From positions 89,932-153,931 of the forward strand of contig NZ_MJAP01000010.1 in the NCBI RefSeq assembly GCF_001884735.1: a DNA stretch of 64,000 bases. The letters are read 5' to 3'. Below are positions 35,330-46,153 of the stretch, in pieces. Source of the stretch: Natronohydrobacter thiooxidans. GTDB lineage: Bacteria > Pseudomonadota > Alphaproteobacteria > Rhodobacterales > Rhodobacteraceae. Under the pieces are notes generated by a model that searched no databases, was not told where the DNA came from, and was given only the letters and a program-made list of their open reading frames with translations. Every line of letters starts with the position of its first letter. The stretch's first letter is position 1. A program made the position numbers and the translations under genes.

Positions 35330-36361
35330 TCAGGCGCAGGGCAGAACCGCGTCGAAACTCGCCCCTTCACCCGGCGACGAGCGGATGATCAGCCGCCCGC
35401 GATGGCGGCTCAGGATATGCTTGACGATGGCCAGCCCCAGCCCGGTGCCGCCACTGTCGCGCGAGCGGGCCTTGTCGATGCGGTAAAAACGCTCGGTCAG
35501 ACGGGGAATGAAGATCGGGTCGATCCCCTCGCCATAATCCCGGATGCTGACCCGGATCGCGGGGCCGTCAAATCCGGGCAGGGCGGGCAGATGCCGCGCC
35601 GCGACATCCAGTCGTCCCCCGCCGGCACCATATTTCACGCCATTCTCGATCAGGTTCTGAAACACCTGCACAAGCTGGTCATAATCGCCGGGCACATCCG
35701 GCAGGCCCTCGGGCACATCATATTCCAGCCGGATCGCGGCCGCATCGATCTGCGGGCGCAGCGCGGCCAGCGTGGCCTTGAGCACCATCTCGATGGCGAC
35801 GGGCGTGCGCGGACGGATCTTCTCCACCGCCTCGACCCGGCTGAGCGACAGCAGATCCGCGACCAGCCCGCTCATCCGCGCGGCCTGTCCGGCCATGATC
35901 TCCAGAAATTCCCGGCGCGTCTCGCCATCTTCGCCCGCGGGCCCCTGCAATGTCTCGACAAAACCCGACAGCACGGTCAGGGGCGAGCGCAATTCATGGC
36001 TGACATTGGCGACGAAATCGCGCCGCTGGGCCTCTGCTGCCTCAAGATCCGACACATCACTGAGCGACAGCACGAGAAGCCCTGCCTCGCTGCGCCGGGC
36101 AATGACTCTCCAGATCGTTTCACGACTGCCCGAATGCAGCACGAAACTCGAACTGTCCTCAGCCTTGCCCGCCAGCACACGCTCCAGCATGGCCGACACT
36201 TCGGGCTGGCGCAAATGTGCGCGGAGCTGCGCGCCGATGATGCGCTGTCCGAACAGATCCAGCGCCGCCGGGCTTGCGGCCTGCACGAAGCCATCGGGTT
36301 CCAGCACCAGAACCGGCTGCGGGAGCGCTTCAATCAGAGCAGAAATGGCCGTGTCCTGCAT
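35330..36361 (-). CDS. phoR: PhoR-like sensor histidine kinase
   Basis: A 343-residue kinase. An N-terminal PAS domain (ALPQPVLVLEPDGFVQAAS) is followed by H-box FVANVSHELRSPLTVLSGF, N-box FQNLIENGVKYG, G1 DYGEGIDP, and F/G2 ERFYRIDKARS.DSGGTGLGLAIVKHI. The closest match I can name is PhoR of the phosphate regulon. It lacks the N-terminal membrane helices of E. coli PhoR, so it appears cytoplasmic. No phoB or pst gene is next to it within the window, although the genes on its left are the hydrogenase operon. Confidence 0.82.
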   Translation of the reverse strand: MQDTAISALIEALPQPVLVLEPDGFVQAASPAALDLFGQRIIGAQLRAHLRQPEVSAMLERVLAGKAEDSSSFVLHSGSRETIWRVIARRSEAGLLVLSLSDVSDLEAAEAQRRDFVANVSHELRSPLTVLSGFVETLQGPAGEDGETRREFLEIMAGQAARMSGLVADLLSLSRVEAVEKIRPRTPVAIEMVLKATLAALRPQIDAAAIRLEYDVPEGLPDVPGDYDQLVQVFQNLIENGVKYGAGGGRLDVAARHLPALPGFDGPAIRVSIRDYGEGIDPIFIPRLTERFYRIDKARSRDSGGTGLGLAIVKHILSRHRGRLIIRSSPGEGASFDAVLPCA

Positions 36362-36486
36362 GGGTATCCGATCCGGTCCGATGTCTTTTTGTCTTCCCGC
36401 GCGGGTGGGGGCGCCGCACGAGCCTCGCGCCTGCCACAGGGCTAGCGCGGGGATGTGACAGTTTTATGACATGTCTGACCGATGAA

Positions 36487-36511
36487 ATGAAACGCCCTCT
36501 TTCGAGGGCGC
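36487..36511 (-). terminator. Rho-independent terminator after rpoD
   Basis: On the minus strand, CGCCCTC pairs with GAGGGCG around a GAAA loop (36510-36493), followed by TTTCATTT. The stem starts 8 bases after the rpoD stop. Confidence 0.75.
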
Positions 36512-36517
36512 CTGATG

Positions 36518-38515
<1,998 letters not shown>

Positions 38516-38676
38516 GGGTGCTCCCGGTGCTGCATGGGCAGGGCTGGTGCGACTCAGCAGGCCGAATCACTCTGGGCTGCCGGATCAATGGCCCCTATCT
38601 AGGAAAGAAAAGCCGGGTTTTCCAGTTCCACAGCGCATTTTTCCCGTGTCTCTCGCGCGCTCCTGTTACGAATCAG

Positions 38677-40593
38677 TCACTTTTTGCGCTTCACCCAGAC
38701 CTCTGATTCGATCAGACGCTGCAATGCCCCCGAGAGTGCGGCGCGATCCTCGCCCAGATCCGCCGAATCAGACAGGCGCGAGCGCTCCGCCCGGTTGCGC
38801 GACTCGCTGGCCTGCCGCAGCCGCCATGTCAGCCCCTCGTCACTGACATGGGCGACATCCTCTGCCGCTTCGCGCAATTCCTGCGCCACGCCCCGCCGTG
38901 CGAAGAGTTTCGCGAATTCCTCGGCCAGACAGGCGCGGGCGAAATCGGGGTCATCGGCCTGCCGCACCGGCGGCGCGATCCGCACATGCCCCAGATCCAG
39001 CAGCCGCGCCGCTTCCTGCCGCGCCGGTTCGGGCAGGGCATCGGGCTGCGCCCCGTTCATCAGCGCCAGACGCAGCGCCTCGGTGCCGGGCTCGCGCATC
39101 TCGGCGCGCTCCAGATCGGGCAGGAAAGCGGGCATGAGGCCCGGATGCGTCAAGAGGATCGCCAGAATGATCTCCTCGCGCATCCGTTCGGCCACATCCT
39201 CGCCCCCGCTTGCGGCCAGCAATGTGGCACGGGTGGCGGGCAGCGAGGTCGCCGGGGCATCGCGGCGCGGCCAGACCCCCTTGCCACCTGCGGCGCGTTT
39301 GGGCTGGAAGAAGGCCGCGCGCAGGCTGCGCAAGTCTTCCGCATAATGCCCGCGCAGCCCCGGATCCGCGATCTTCGCCAGTGCCGCGCGCAGCCGCTGG
39401 TCCAGAGCCGCGCGCCGCTCCGGGCTGTCAAAGATCTGACCTTCGGTCTCGCGCTGCCACAAAATCTGCACCAGCGGCAGTGCCCCCTCGATCAGCTTGC
39501 GCATCGCGCCCGCGCCCCCTGTGCGCAGCACATCATCGGGGTCCATCTTCTCGGGCAAAAGGCAGAAGCGCAGTGATTGTTCCGGCCCCAGATGCGGCAG
39601 CGCCAGATCCATCAGCCGGGTGCCCGCGCGCAAGCCCGCCGCATCGCCATCGAGCGCGATCACCGGCTCGGGCGAAAGCCGCCAGATCAGCCGCAACTGC
39701 TCTTCCGTGATCGCTGTGCCCAGGGGCGCCACCGCCGCCTCGAACCCCGCCATCACCAGCGCGATCACATCCATATAGCCCTCGGCCACGATCAGCGGCC
39801 CGGATTTGCCCGCCGCTCCGCGCGCAGGCCCGATATTGTAAAGCGACCGCCCCTTGTCGAACAAAGGCGTTTCAGGCGAATTCAGATATTTGGCGCGGTC
39901 ATTCGGGTCCATCGCGCGGCCCCCGAACGCGATGCAGCGCCCGCGCCCGTCGCGGATCGGGAACATGATGCGCCCCCGGAACCGGTCAAAGGGCTGGCCG
40001 CCATCATCGGGCGCAATCGCGAGCCCCGCCTCGACGATCTTCGCCCCCGCCACCCCGGCCCCCGTCAGATGCTCCCAGAGCGCGCGGCGGGCAGCGGGCG
40101 CAAAGCCGATCTCGAAGCGTTCCAATGCATCGCCCTGCAGGCCGCGCCCGGTCAGATAGTCCCGCGCCGCATGGGCCGCGCCGCCACTGAGCTGCATCCG
40201 GTAGAAGCGGACCGCCGCCTCCATCACTGCGGCCAGTTCACTCAGGTGATCCGCCTTCTCGGCCGCGCGCGGATCGCGGGCGGGCATGGTCATGCCAGCC
40301 TCGCGCGCCAGCATCTCGACGGCTTCCATGAAACCGATATTCTCGGTCTCCTGCACGAATCTCAGCGCATCGCCCTTGGCATGACAGCCGAAGCAATAGT
40401 AAAATCCCTTGCGGTCATCTACATGAAAAGACGCGCTTTTTTCCTGATGGAGCGGGCAGGGGGCCCAGAAATCGCCCTTCGCCTGATTGGATTTGCGCAT
40501 ATCCCATACGACCTTGCGCCCGACCACGGAACTGATCGGGACACGGTTGCGCAATTCATCCAGAAAACCGGGGGGCAGACTCATGCCCGCCAC
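38677..40593 (-). CDS. dnaG: DnaG, DNA primase
   Basis: A 638-residue primase. The zinc-binding domain has CPLHQEKSASFH...YYCFGCHAKGD, with a CHC2 ligand set near residues 42-66. The TOPRIM core shows IVAEGYMDVIAL (catalytic Glu) and ALDGDAAGLRAG (DxD). The C-terminal DnaB-binding region is Ala/Arg-rich. It starts MSLPPGFLDELRNR, with in-frame ATGs at the first and fourth codons. Leftward transcription continues toward rpoD. Confidence 0.97.
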   Translation of the reverse strand: MAGMSLPPGFLDELRNRVPISSVVGRKVVWDMRKSNQAKGDFWAPCPLHQEKSASFHVDDRKGFYYCFGCHAKGDALRFVQETENIGFMEAVEMLAREAGMTMPARDPRAAEKADHLSELAAVMEAAVRFYRMQLSGGAAHAARDYLTGRGLQGDALERFEIGFAPAARRALWEHLTGAGVAGAKIVEAGLAIAPDDGGQPFDRFRGRIMFPIRDGRGRCIAFGGRAMDPNDRAKYLNSPETPLFDKGRSLYNIGPARGAAGKSGPLIVAEGYMDVIALVMAGFEAAVAPLGTAITEEQLRLIWRLSPEPVIALDGDAAGLRAGTRLMDLALPHLGPEQSLRFCLLPEKMDPDDVLRTGGAGAMRKLIEGALPLVQILWQRETEGQIFDSPERRAALDQRLRAALAKIADPGLRGHYAEDLRSLRAAFFQPKRAAGGKGVWPRRDAPATSLPATRATLLAASGGEDVAERMREEIILAILLTHPGLMPAFLPDLERAEMREPGTEALRLALMNGAQPDALPEPARQEAARLLDLGHVRIAPPVRQADDPDFARACLAEEFAKLFARRGVAQELREAAEDVAHVSDEGLTWRLRQASESRNRAERSRLSDSADLGEDRAALSGALQRLIESEVWVKRKK

Positions 40594-40734
40594 AATGCCA
40601 GATTGCGCGCGCGGCGTGAAGCCGTGACCGCAGCCCCGGCGATAAATACGGTCGCGAAAAGGTGATGGCGCGGTTTTGAAACAAATCGCGCGAGATCACC
40701 CTATATCATTCCGTAAGCAACGGAGGTGGATGTG

Positions 40735-41253
40735 ATGCAGAGACGTTCCTTTCTGGCCGCAGCAGGGCTGGCCATGTTCGGCACGCGCGCACTCGCGAGC
40801 GAGACGGGTTTTCCCTTTACCCTGACCGAGGCCGAATGGCGTGCCCGCCTGACGCCCGCGCAATTCGCCGTGCTGCGCGAACACGCGACCGAACGCGCGT
40901 TCTCCAACAGCCTCAAGGGGGAACGCTCGCCGCTGCTGGAAGAGGCGCGCGCAGGCACCTATAACTGTGCGGGCTGCGGGCAGGGCCTGTACCGGTCGGA
41001 AACCAAATATGACAGCCGCACTGGCTGGCCCAGCTTCTGGGAGGCGATTGAAGGGGCCGTGGGCACGCAATCCGACCGCCGCTTCTTCATGACCCGCACG
41101 GAAGTGCATTGCGCCAATTGCGGCGGTCATCAGGGCCATATCTTCGATGATGGCCCCGCGCCTACCGGCAAGCGCCATTGCATCAACGGGCTGGCGCTGA
41201 CCTTCACCCCTGATGAGACCGGCGTGGTCGAGGGGCTTCCGGTCGGCGCATGA
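40735..41253 (+). CDS. msrB: MsrB, methionine-R-sulfoxide reductase with Tat signal
   Basis: A 172-residue enzyme that reduces methionine-R-sulfoxide in oxidised proteins. Two zinc CxxC motifs are visible (YNCAGCG and VHCANCGGHQGH). The catalytic Cys lies in RHCINGLALTF, and SRTGWPSFW is the substrate-site motif. The N-terminus MQRRSFLAAAGLAMFGTRALA is a twin-arginine signal, so it works in the periplasm. ATG 40735 is preferred over an in-frame GTG at 40726 because GGAGG is 8 bases upstream. It overlaps the next gene by 4 bases. Confidence 0.93.
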   Translation: MQRRSFLAAAGLAMFGTRALASETGFPFTLTEAEWRARLTPAQFAVLREHATERAFSNSLKGERSPLLEEARAGTYNCAGCGQGLYRSETKYDSRTGWPSFWEAIEGAVGTQSDRRFFMTRTEVHCANCGGHQGHIFDDGPAPTGKRHCINGLALTFTPDETGVVEGLPVGA

Positions 41254-41675
41254 TCTGGAAGCTGTTTCAAAGCCCCGCCCCGGTCGAGCCCCGCCCCGAG
41301 GGCGATCTCGCGCTGGCCATGCTCCTGGTACGCGCGGCCCGCATCGACGGCGATTATGACCCTGCAGAGGTGGATCTGATCCGCGCCACCCTGATCCGCC
41401 GTTTCGGGGCCACGCGCGGCGCTGCCCTCATGGCCGAGGCCGAGGCGAAAGAAGCGCAGGCAGGCGACACTGTGCATCTGACCCGCCCGATCAAGGAGCT
41501 CGTGCCGCTGGAAGAGCGCGGCGCGGTGTTGCAGGATCTGTGGCGGATCGTGCTGTCCGACAACCGCCGCGACCCCTATGAGGACGGGCTGATGCGGCTG
41601 GTCAGCAACCTTCTGGGCCTGTCGGATCGCGACTCGGCCTTGGCGCGGCAGGACGTGCAGCGCGAGGTGGGGTAG
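41250..41675 (+). CDS. TerB-like protein
   Basis: A 141-residue soluble helical protein resembling the TerB/tellurite-resistance family: ALAMLLVRAARIDGDYDPAEVDLI, with acidic residues that could bind metal, and LWRIVLSDNRRDPYEDGLMRLVSNLLGL, the repeated TerB half. Stand-alone members occur widely in alphaproteobacteria without proven tellurite function. It is coupled to msrB by a 4-base overlap (ATGA), which suggests an envelope-stress or redox context. Confidence 0.82.
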   Translation: MIWKLFQSPAPVEPRPEGDLALAMLLVRAARIDGDYDPAEVDLIRATLIRRFGATRGAALMAEAEAKEAQAGDTVHLTRPIKELVPLEERGAVLQDLWRIVLSDNRRDPYEDGLMRLVSNLLGLSDRDSALARQDVQREVG

Positions 41676-41827
41676 GGGGCAGGTCATGTTGGCGATGCGG
41701 GCTTGGGGGACACTCAAGATCGCGCGCGCAATCTATGCCTAAAGCCTCAGGTTGTTCGGGTTGGCGTCTTGACCTGGGTTCACCGGACCGCTACCTGATG
41801 CGCCTTTCGCAAAGCATGGAGGACGAC

Positions 41828-42373
41828 ATGACCGGGCAACTCCCTTCGGCGGAAGTATTCATCGCCACCAGCCTGGACGGTTTCATCGCGCGGGCCGATG
41901 GCGACATCGAGTGGCTTGTCGGTCGTCCGACGCCGGAAGGCGAAGATTTCGGCTATGCTGCTTTCATCGCGGGGATCGGGGCGATAGTGATGGGGCGGCA
42001 GAGCTTCGACAAGGTGTCTGGCTTTCCGGAATGGCCCTATCCGGTGCCGGTTGTCGTCATGAGCCGGTCGCCCGACGCGGTGAAGGTGCCGGAGGCGTTG
42101 CGGAACAAGGTCCGCGTCACCTCGGCCACGCCGCTGAACCTTCTGCGCGAACTGGACCAGCAGGGGGTTCGGCGAGTCTATGTTGACGGTGGCCAGGTCG
42201 TGCGCGCCTTCCTGGATAACGGACTGATCCGGCGGATCATTGTCACGTTGATCCCCGTCTTGTTGGGCCAAGGTCGCCCACTCTGGGGCCATGACGCGAG
42301 GGAAGTCGAACTGGATTTGGTCAAGGTACAGCATTTTTCGAACGGGTTCGTCGGGATCGAATACAGGGCCTGA
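41828..42373 (+). CDS. RibD C-terminal / dihydrofolate-reductase-like protein
   Basis: A 181-residue protein of the bacterial RibD-C/DHFR-like family. It shows VFIATSLDGFIARADGDIEWL, GAIVMGRQSFDKV, PVVVMSRSP and GVRRVYVDGGQVVRAFLDNGLI, the NADPH-binding pattern of the group. The actual substrate of these stand-alone paralogues is unknown. I chose ATG 41828 because GGAGG lies 7 bases upstream; the frame is open from 41735. The neighbours are unrelated. Confidence 0.85.
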   Translation: MTGQLPSAEVFIATSLDGFIARADGDIEWLVGRPTPEGEDFGYAAFIAGIGAIVMGRQSFDKVSGFPEWPYPVPVVVMSRSPDAVKVPEALRNKVRVTSATPLNLLRELDQQGVRRVYVDGGQVVRAFLDNGLIRRIIVTLIPVLLGQGRPLWGHDAREVELDLVKVQHFSNGFVGIEYRA

Positions 42374-42396
42374 GAAAAAGGCCGGAGGTCTCCCCG

Positions 42397-42425
42397 TTGC
42401 CCTGCCCGATGCGTAGGGCGGGCAA
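42397..42425. repeat. Imperfect GC-rich inverted repeat (REP-like)
   Basis: TTGCCCTGCCC (42397-42407) faces GGGCGGGCAA (42416-42425) with one bulge. The GTAGGGCGGGCAA half resembles a repeated intergenic palindrome of many proteobacteria. It lies between convergent genes. Confidence 0.35.
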
Positions 42426-42489
42426 TCTGCCTTCGTGTCGGTCACGCGGAAACCGAGCTCAACCCTCCACTATAGACTCAGACCGCCCC

Positions 42490-42525
42490 CAAAAACCAAC
42501 AGGGCGCACCCAAAGGCGCACCCTG
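42490..42525 (-). terminator. Terminator of glutamate dehydrogenase gene
   Basis: On the minus strand an 11-bp stem with two G-U pairs (42525-42515 with 42510-42500, loop TTTG) is followed by TTGGTTTTTGG. It lies 12 bases after the gdh stop. Confidence 0.7.
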
Positions 42526-42536
42526 CCGCGCGTCGC

Positions 42537-43967
42537 TTACAACCCTTTCGCCCGGTAACTCGCCGCCACCCGTTCGATGGCCACGATAAAGGCCGCCGTG
42601 CGCAGATCCGTCACGTCATCGCGGGCATGCCAGACTTCCGAGATGTTCTGATAGGCATTGCGCATCGTGTCATCGAGGCCCGAGCGCACCAGCTGCAGCT
42701 CATCCGCCCCCTGCAGGTAGCGTTTCTTGAAATCGGGCGACAATTCCCAGCCCAGATCCTTGTCGGCCGAGAGCCGCTCCAGCTCGCTGACAAGGGCCAG
42801 CGCATGGGCTTCCTCATTGCGCCGCTGCATCCGGCCAAAGCGGATATGGCTCAGGTTCTTGACCCATTCGAAATAAGAGACTGTCACACCGCCCGCATTG
42901 GCATAGAGATCGGGGATGACGACAATACCCTTCTCGCGCAGGATCTCGTCAGCGCCCGCCGTGATCGGGCCATTCGCGGCCTCGATGATCAGGGGCGCGC
43001 GAATCTCGGCCGCATTGCCCATATGGATCACCCCTTCCAGCGCCGCCGGGATCAGGATGTCGCATTCGGCTTCCAGCACGGATGCGCCCTCGGCCACATA
43101 CTCACCGCCCGGAAACCCTTTCACGCCGCCATTCTGCCCGATCCAGTCGCGCAGCGCGTCGGGGTCCATCCCGTCGGTATTCACCACCGCACCATCGCGC
43201 TCGATCACCCCGATGATGCGCGCATCATCCTCGTCGCGCAGGAATTTGGCCGCGTGATAGCCCACATTCCCCAGCCCCTGCACAATGATCCGCTTGCCTG
43301 CGAGGCTGCCTTTCAGCCCGGTCTTGGCCACATCCTGAGGGTGGCGGAAGAACTCGCGCAGCGCATATTGCACCCCGCGCCCGGTGGCCTCGACCCGGCC
43401 CTTGATCCCGCCCGCATTCAGCGGCTTGCCGGTCACGCAGGCGCGCGCGTTGATATCGGTCGTGTTCATCCGCGCGTACTGATCCGCGATCCAGGCCATC
43501 TCGCGCTCGCCCGTGCCCATATCCGGGGCGGGGACGTTCTGCGCCGGGTTGATCAGGTCGCGCTTGGCCAGCTCATAGGCGAACCGGCGGGTGATCTGTT
43601 CCAGCTCATGCTCTTCATATTTGCGCGGGTCGATGCACAAGCCTCCCTTGGAGCCGCCAAAGGGGGTTTCCACCAGCGCGCATTTATAGGTCATGAGCGC
43701 GGCGAGCGCCTCGACCTCGTTCTGATCAACCTCGGGGGCATAGCGGATGCCACCCTTCACCGGTTCCATATGTTCCGAATGGACCGCCCGGTAGCCCACG
43801 AAGGTTTCGATCTTGCCGCGCAGGCGCACGCCGAAACGCACCGTATAGGTCGAGTTGCAGATCTGAATCTTCTCGGCCAGCCCCGGCGGCAGATCCAGAT
43901 GCGCCACCGCGCGCCGGAACATCAGATCCACATTCTCGCGAAATCCCGGTTCCTTGATGTCAAGCAT
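42537..43967 (-). CDS. gdhA: Glutamate dehydrogenase (Glu/Leu/Phe/Val family)
   Basis: A 476-residue enzyme that interconverts glutamate and 2-oxoglutarate. The catalytic Lys region is ETPFGGSKGGLCIDP, followed by VPAPDMGTGEREMAW. The nucleotide-binding fold starts IIVQGLGNVGYHAAKFL. The Asp/Glu at the end of the second strand (GVIERDG) suggests NAD preference, but this is weak evidence. The start ATG 43967 (MLDIKEPGFREN) has AAGGA upstream; the frame stays open to 44588 over non-coding sequence. The symbol is tentative. Confidence 0.93.
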   Translation of the reverse strand: MLDIKEPGFRENVDLMFRRAVAHLDLPPGLAEKIQICNSTYTVRFGVRLRGKIETFVGYRAVHSEHMEPVKGGIRYAPEVDQNEVEALAALMTYKCALVETPFGGSKGGLCIDPRKYEEHELEQITRRFAYELAKRDLINPAQNVPAPDMGTGEREMAWIADQYARMNTTDINARACVTGKPLNAGGIKGRVEATGRGVQYALREFFRHPQDVAKTGLKGSLAGKRIIVQGLGNVGYHAAKFLRDEDDARIIGVIERDGAVVNTDGMDPDALRDWIGQNGGVKGFPGGEYVAEGASVLEAECDILIPAALEGVIHMGNAAEIRAPLIIEAANGPITAGADEILREKGIVVIPDLYANAGGVTVSYFEWVKNLSHIRFGRMQRRNEEAHALALVSELERLSADKDLGWELSPDFKKRYLQGADELQLVRSGLDDTMRNAYQNISEVWHARDDVTDLRTAAFIVAIERVAASYRAKGL

Positions 43968-44240
43968 GATCCTTGTCCCCTCCCTGTTTTCGCGGCGCTT
44001 TTGCACCTTATGCCTGTATTTCAGACTAGCAGGTAAATTATGTGCGGAAATCCCCCTTTTTTCGCGAAGCAGCGACATTGCTCTGCTCTGCCGGACCGAT
44101 CCCTGCGCCCTGGCGGCAATCCCTCCTGATTTCCGCCACAATTCCGGGGGGTTTCGCCCAAATGCTGCCACAGGACAGCGGTAGCGTGATTTCCGAATTC
44201 CGTGCTGCGTGCCGTGGCACGGCGATACTGTGTCGGTTTG

Positions 44241-45608
44241 ATGAAAATGGTGATCCTGATGGCCCGGTCCTGCGTGAAGACCCTGAAAGCTGATATCTGC
44301 GGCGCGCTGCAGCGCTATCGGCGCGAAGAGGACGGAGCGATTCTGATCTTCGGCCTGATCGCCTTTGTCCTCATCCTCATGGTCGGCGGGATCGCGGTCG
44401 ACATGATGCGCTATGAAAGCGAGCGTGTGCGCCTGCAAGGCACCGCCGACCGCGCCGTGCTGGCGGCTGCCATGATGCGCGAAAACCCGGCGAACCCGGA
44501 AGCCGAGGATGTGGTGCGCTCGTATTTCGCCGCCGAAGGGCTGCAGGCCTATATCTCCGATCCGGACTCCATTGCGGTGATCTCGCATGATGGGGTGCGC
44601 GAGGTGCGTGTGGCGCCGCGGGCGCGGATGGACACGACTTTCATGCGGCTCAGCGGCGTCGATCAGTTGCAGATGAACCTGCTGGCGGCGGCAAGCGAAT
44701 CCCTTGCCGAGATCCAGTTCGAGATCGTCATGGTCCTTGATGTGTCATGGTCGATGGATTCCAACAACCGGATGGCCAACCTGCGTCAGGCCGCCATCGA
44801 TTTCGTCCAGACAATGCTGCCCGAAGACAATGACGGGCGTGTCGCGATCACCTTCGTGCCCTACAGCACCGAGGTCATCTTGCCGCCGGGGGTGCTGAAC
44901 TATTTCCACAATCTGACGGATCCGCTCTCGGGCAACACCAACAACGCCTTCTGCCTGGATTTCGAGAACTGGACCGATATTACCAACAGCATTGCCACGC
45001 CCATGTTCCGCCGCACATGCTCGCTCGGGGTGGCCGAGCGCGGGCACCTGCCGCAATTCGTGTCGCTCGAAGATACCCCGGTCCGGCCCTATGTGCGCTC
45101 GCGCACCGAGGCGATCAACTATATCAACTCGCTGGGGCCAAGCTGGGGCACCTCGATCGATCTGGGCGTGCGCGTCGGCGGGCTGTTCTTCGACCCGACC
45201 CTGAACCCGGTGATCGGGCATCTGATCGACAACAATCAGGTCGCCCCGGTCTTCAGCAACCGCCCGTACGGCTGGAATCAGCCGATGGTCTATCGCGCCA
45301 TGATCATCATGACCGATGGCGAAAACTGCTGCTTCCCGCCCGCTGTTCCCAGCTCTCATCCGGCGGTCCGCAAGCCCTCGCTTGCCGTTCAGGACGCCGA
45401 TACGCTCAGCACCTGCAACGCGCTCAAGGCGCAGAGCGTGAACATCTATGCAGTGGCCTTCGAGGCCCCTCCGGCGGGTGAGGCCCTGATGGAAGCCTGT
45501 GCCTCGGCCCCGTCCTTCTATTTCAACAGCTCGGGCGAGGAACTCGTGGCCGCTTTCCAGAATATCGCGACCCATATCCAGACCCAGGCGCTGAGGCTGA
45601 CACAATGA
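44241..45608 (+). CDS. TadG-like pilus-assembly protein with von Willebrand A domain
   Basis: A 455-residue membrane-anchored protein. Its N-terminal transmembrane segment after REEDGAILIFGLIAFVLIL is the TadE/TadG pseudopilin-like motif. A von Willebrand A domain with the MIDAS motif DVSWS (VLDVSWSMDSNN) starts near residue 170. The C-terminus returns to a Tad-like helical end. ATG 44241 is preferred; an in-frame start at 44202 has no better support. The next gene overlaps by 4 bases. A palindrome CGTGCC-GT-GGCACG (44208-44221) lies 20 bases before the start. Confidence 0.85.
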   Translation: MKMVILMARSCVKTLKADICGALQRYRREEDGAILIFGLIAFVLILMVGGIAVDMMRYESERVRLQGTADRAVLAAAMMRENPANPEAEDVVRSYFAAEGLQAYISDPDSIAVISHDGVREVRVAPRARMDTTFMRLSGVDQLQMNLLAAASESLAEIQFEIVMVLDVSWSMDSNNRMANLRQAAIDFVQTMLPEDNDGRVAITFVPYSTEVILPPGVLNYFHNLTDPLSGNTNNAFCLDFENWTDITNSIATPMFRRTCSLGVAERGHLPQFVSLEDTPVRPYVRSRTEAINYINSLGPSWGTSIDLGVRVGGLFFDPTLNPVIGHLIDNNQVAPVFSNRPYGWNQPMVYRAMIIMTDGENCCFPPAVPSSHPAVRKPSLAVQDADTLSTCNALKAQSVNIYAVAFEAPPAGEALMEACASAPSFYFNSSGEELVAAFQNIATHIQTQALRLTQ

Positions 45609-46144
45609 CCCGCCTGAGTCAGATCGTGCAGGCCCTGACCCGCCGCTGGCGCCAGGAGGATGGCGCGGTCACTGTGGAATTCGTGATCGTCTTTCCCTTC
45701 GTGCTGTCCATCCTTCTGATGGCGATTGACGCGGGCGTCACGACCTTGCGTCAGACCTTTCTGAACCGCGCCGTCGATATCGTCATGCGCGATGTCCGTC
45801 TGGGCCGTCAGAACCAGTCGGACAGTATCAAGGAACTGATCTGCGCGCGCACATCGATGCTGCCCAACTGCCTGCAGAACATCACGGTCGAGATGCAACC
45901 CATAGACACGGTCAATTTCACCGGTCTGGACGACCCCATCCGCTGCATCAACCGCGAAGAGGATCTGATCCCGCAGGTCACATTCAACACCGGTGTGGCG
46001 GGCGGGCAGGAACTCATGCTGGTCAAGGTTTGTGTGGTTGCGGATCCGTTCATCCGTATCACCGGCTTTGTCAGCCACCTGCCGATCAATGCCGATGGCG
46101 ACTACGTTCTGGTCGCCACCAGTATTTTTGTCAAAGAACCTTGA
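45605..46144 (+). CDS. TadE-like pseudopilin family protein
   Basis: A 179-residue protein with one N-terminal transmembrane helix in the TadE context EDGAVTVEFVIVFPFVLSILLMAID. This resembles a pseudopilin prepilin segment, with Glu at the +5-like position. The periplasmic part contains paired Cys (ICARTSMLPNC, CINRE), possibly a disulfide. It overlaps the preceding TadG-like gene by 4 bases and is followed 9 bases later by the third Tad-like gene. Confidence 0.85.
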   Translation: MTRLSQIVQALTRRWRQEDGAVTVEFVIVFPFVLSILLMAIDAGVTTLRQTFLNRAVDIVMRDVRLGRQNQSDSIKELICARTSMLPNCLQNITVEMQPIDTVNFTGLDDPIRCINREEDLIPQVTFNTGVAGGQELMLVKVCVVADPFIRITGFVSHLPINADGDYVLVATSIFVKEP

Positions 46145-46153
46145 GTTAGCGAC

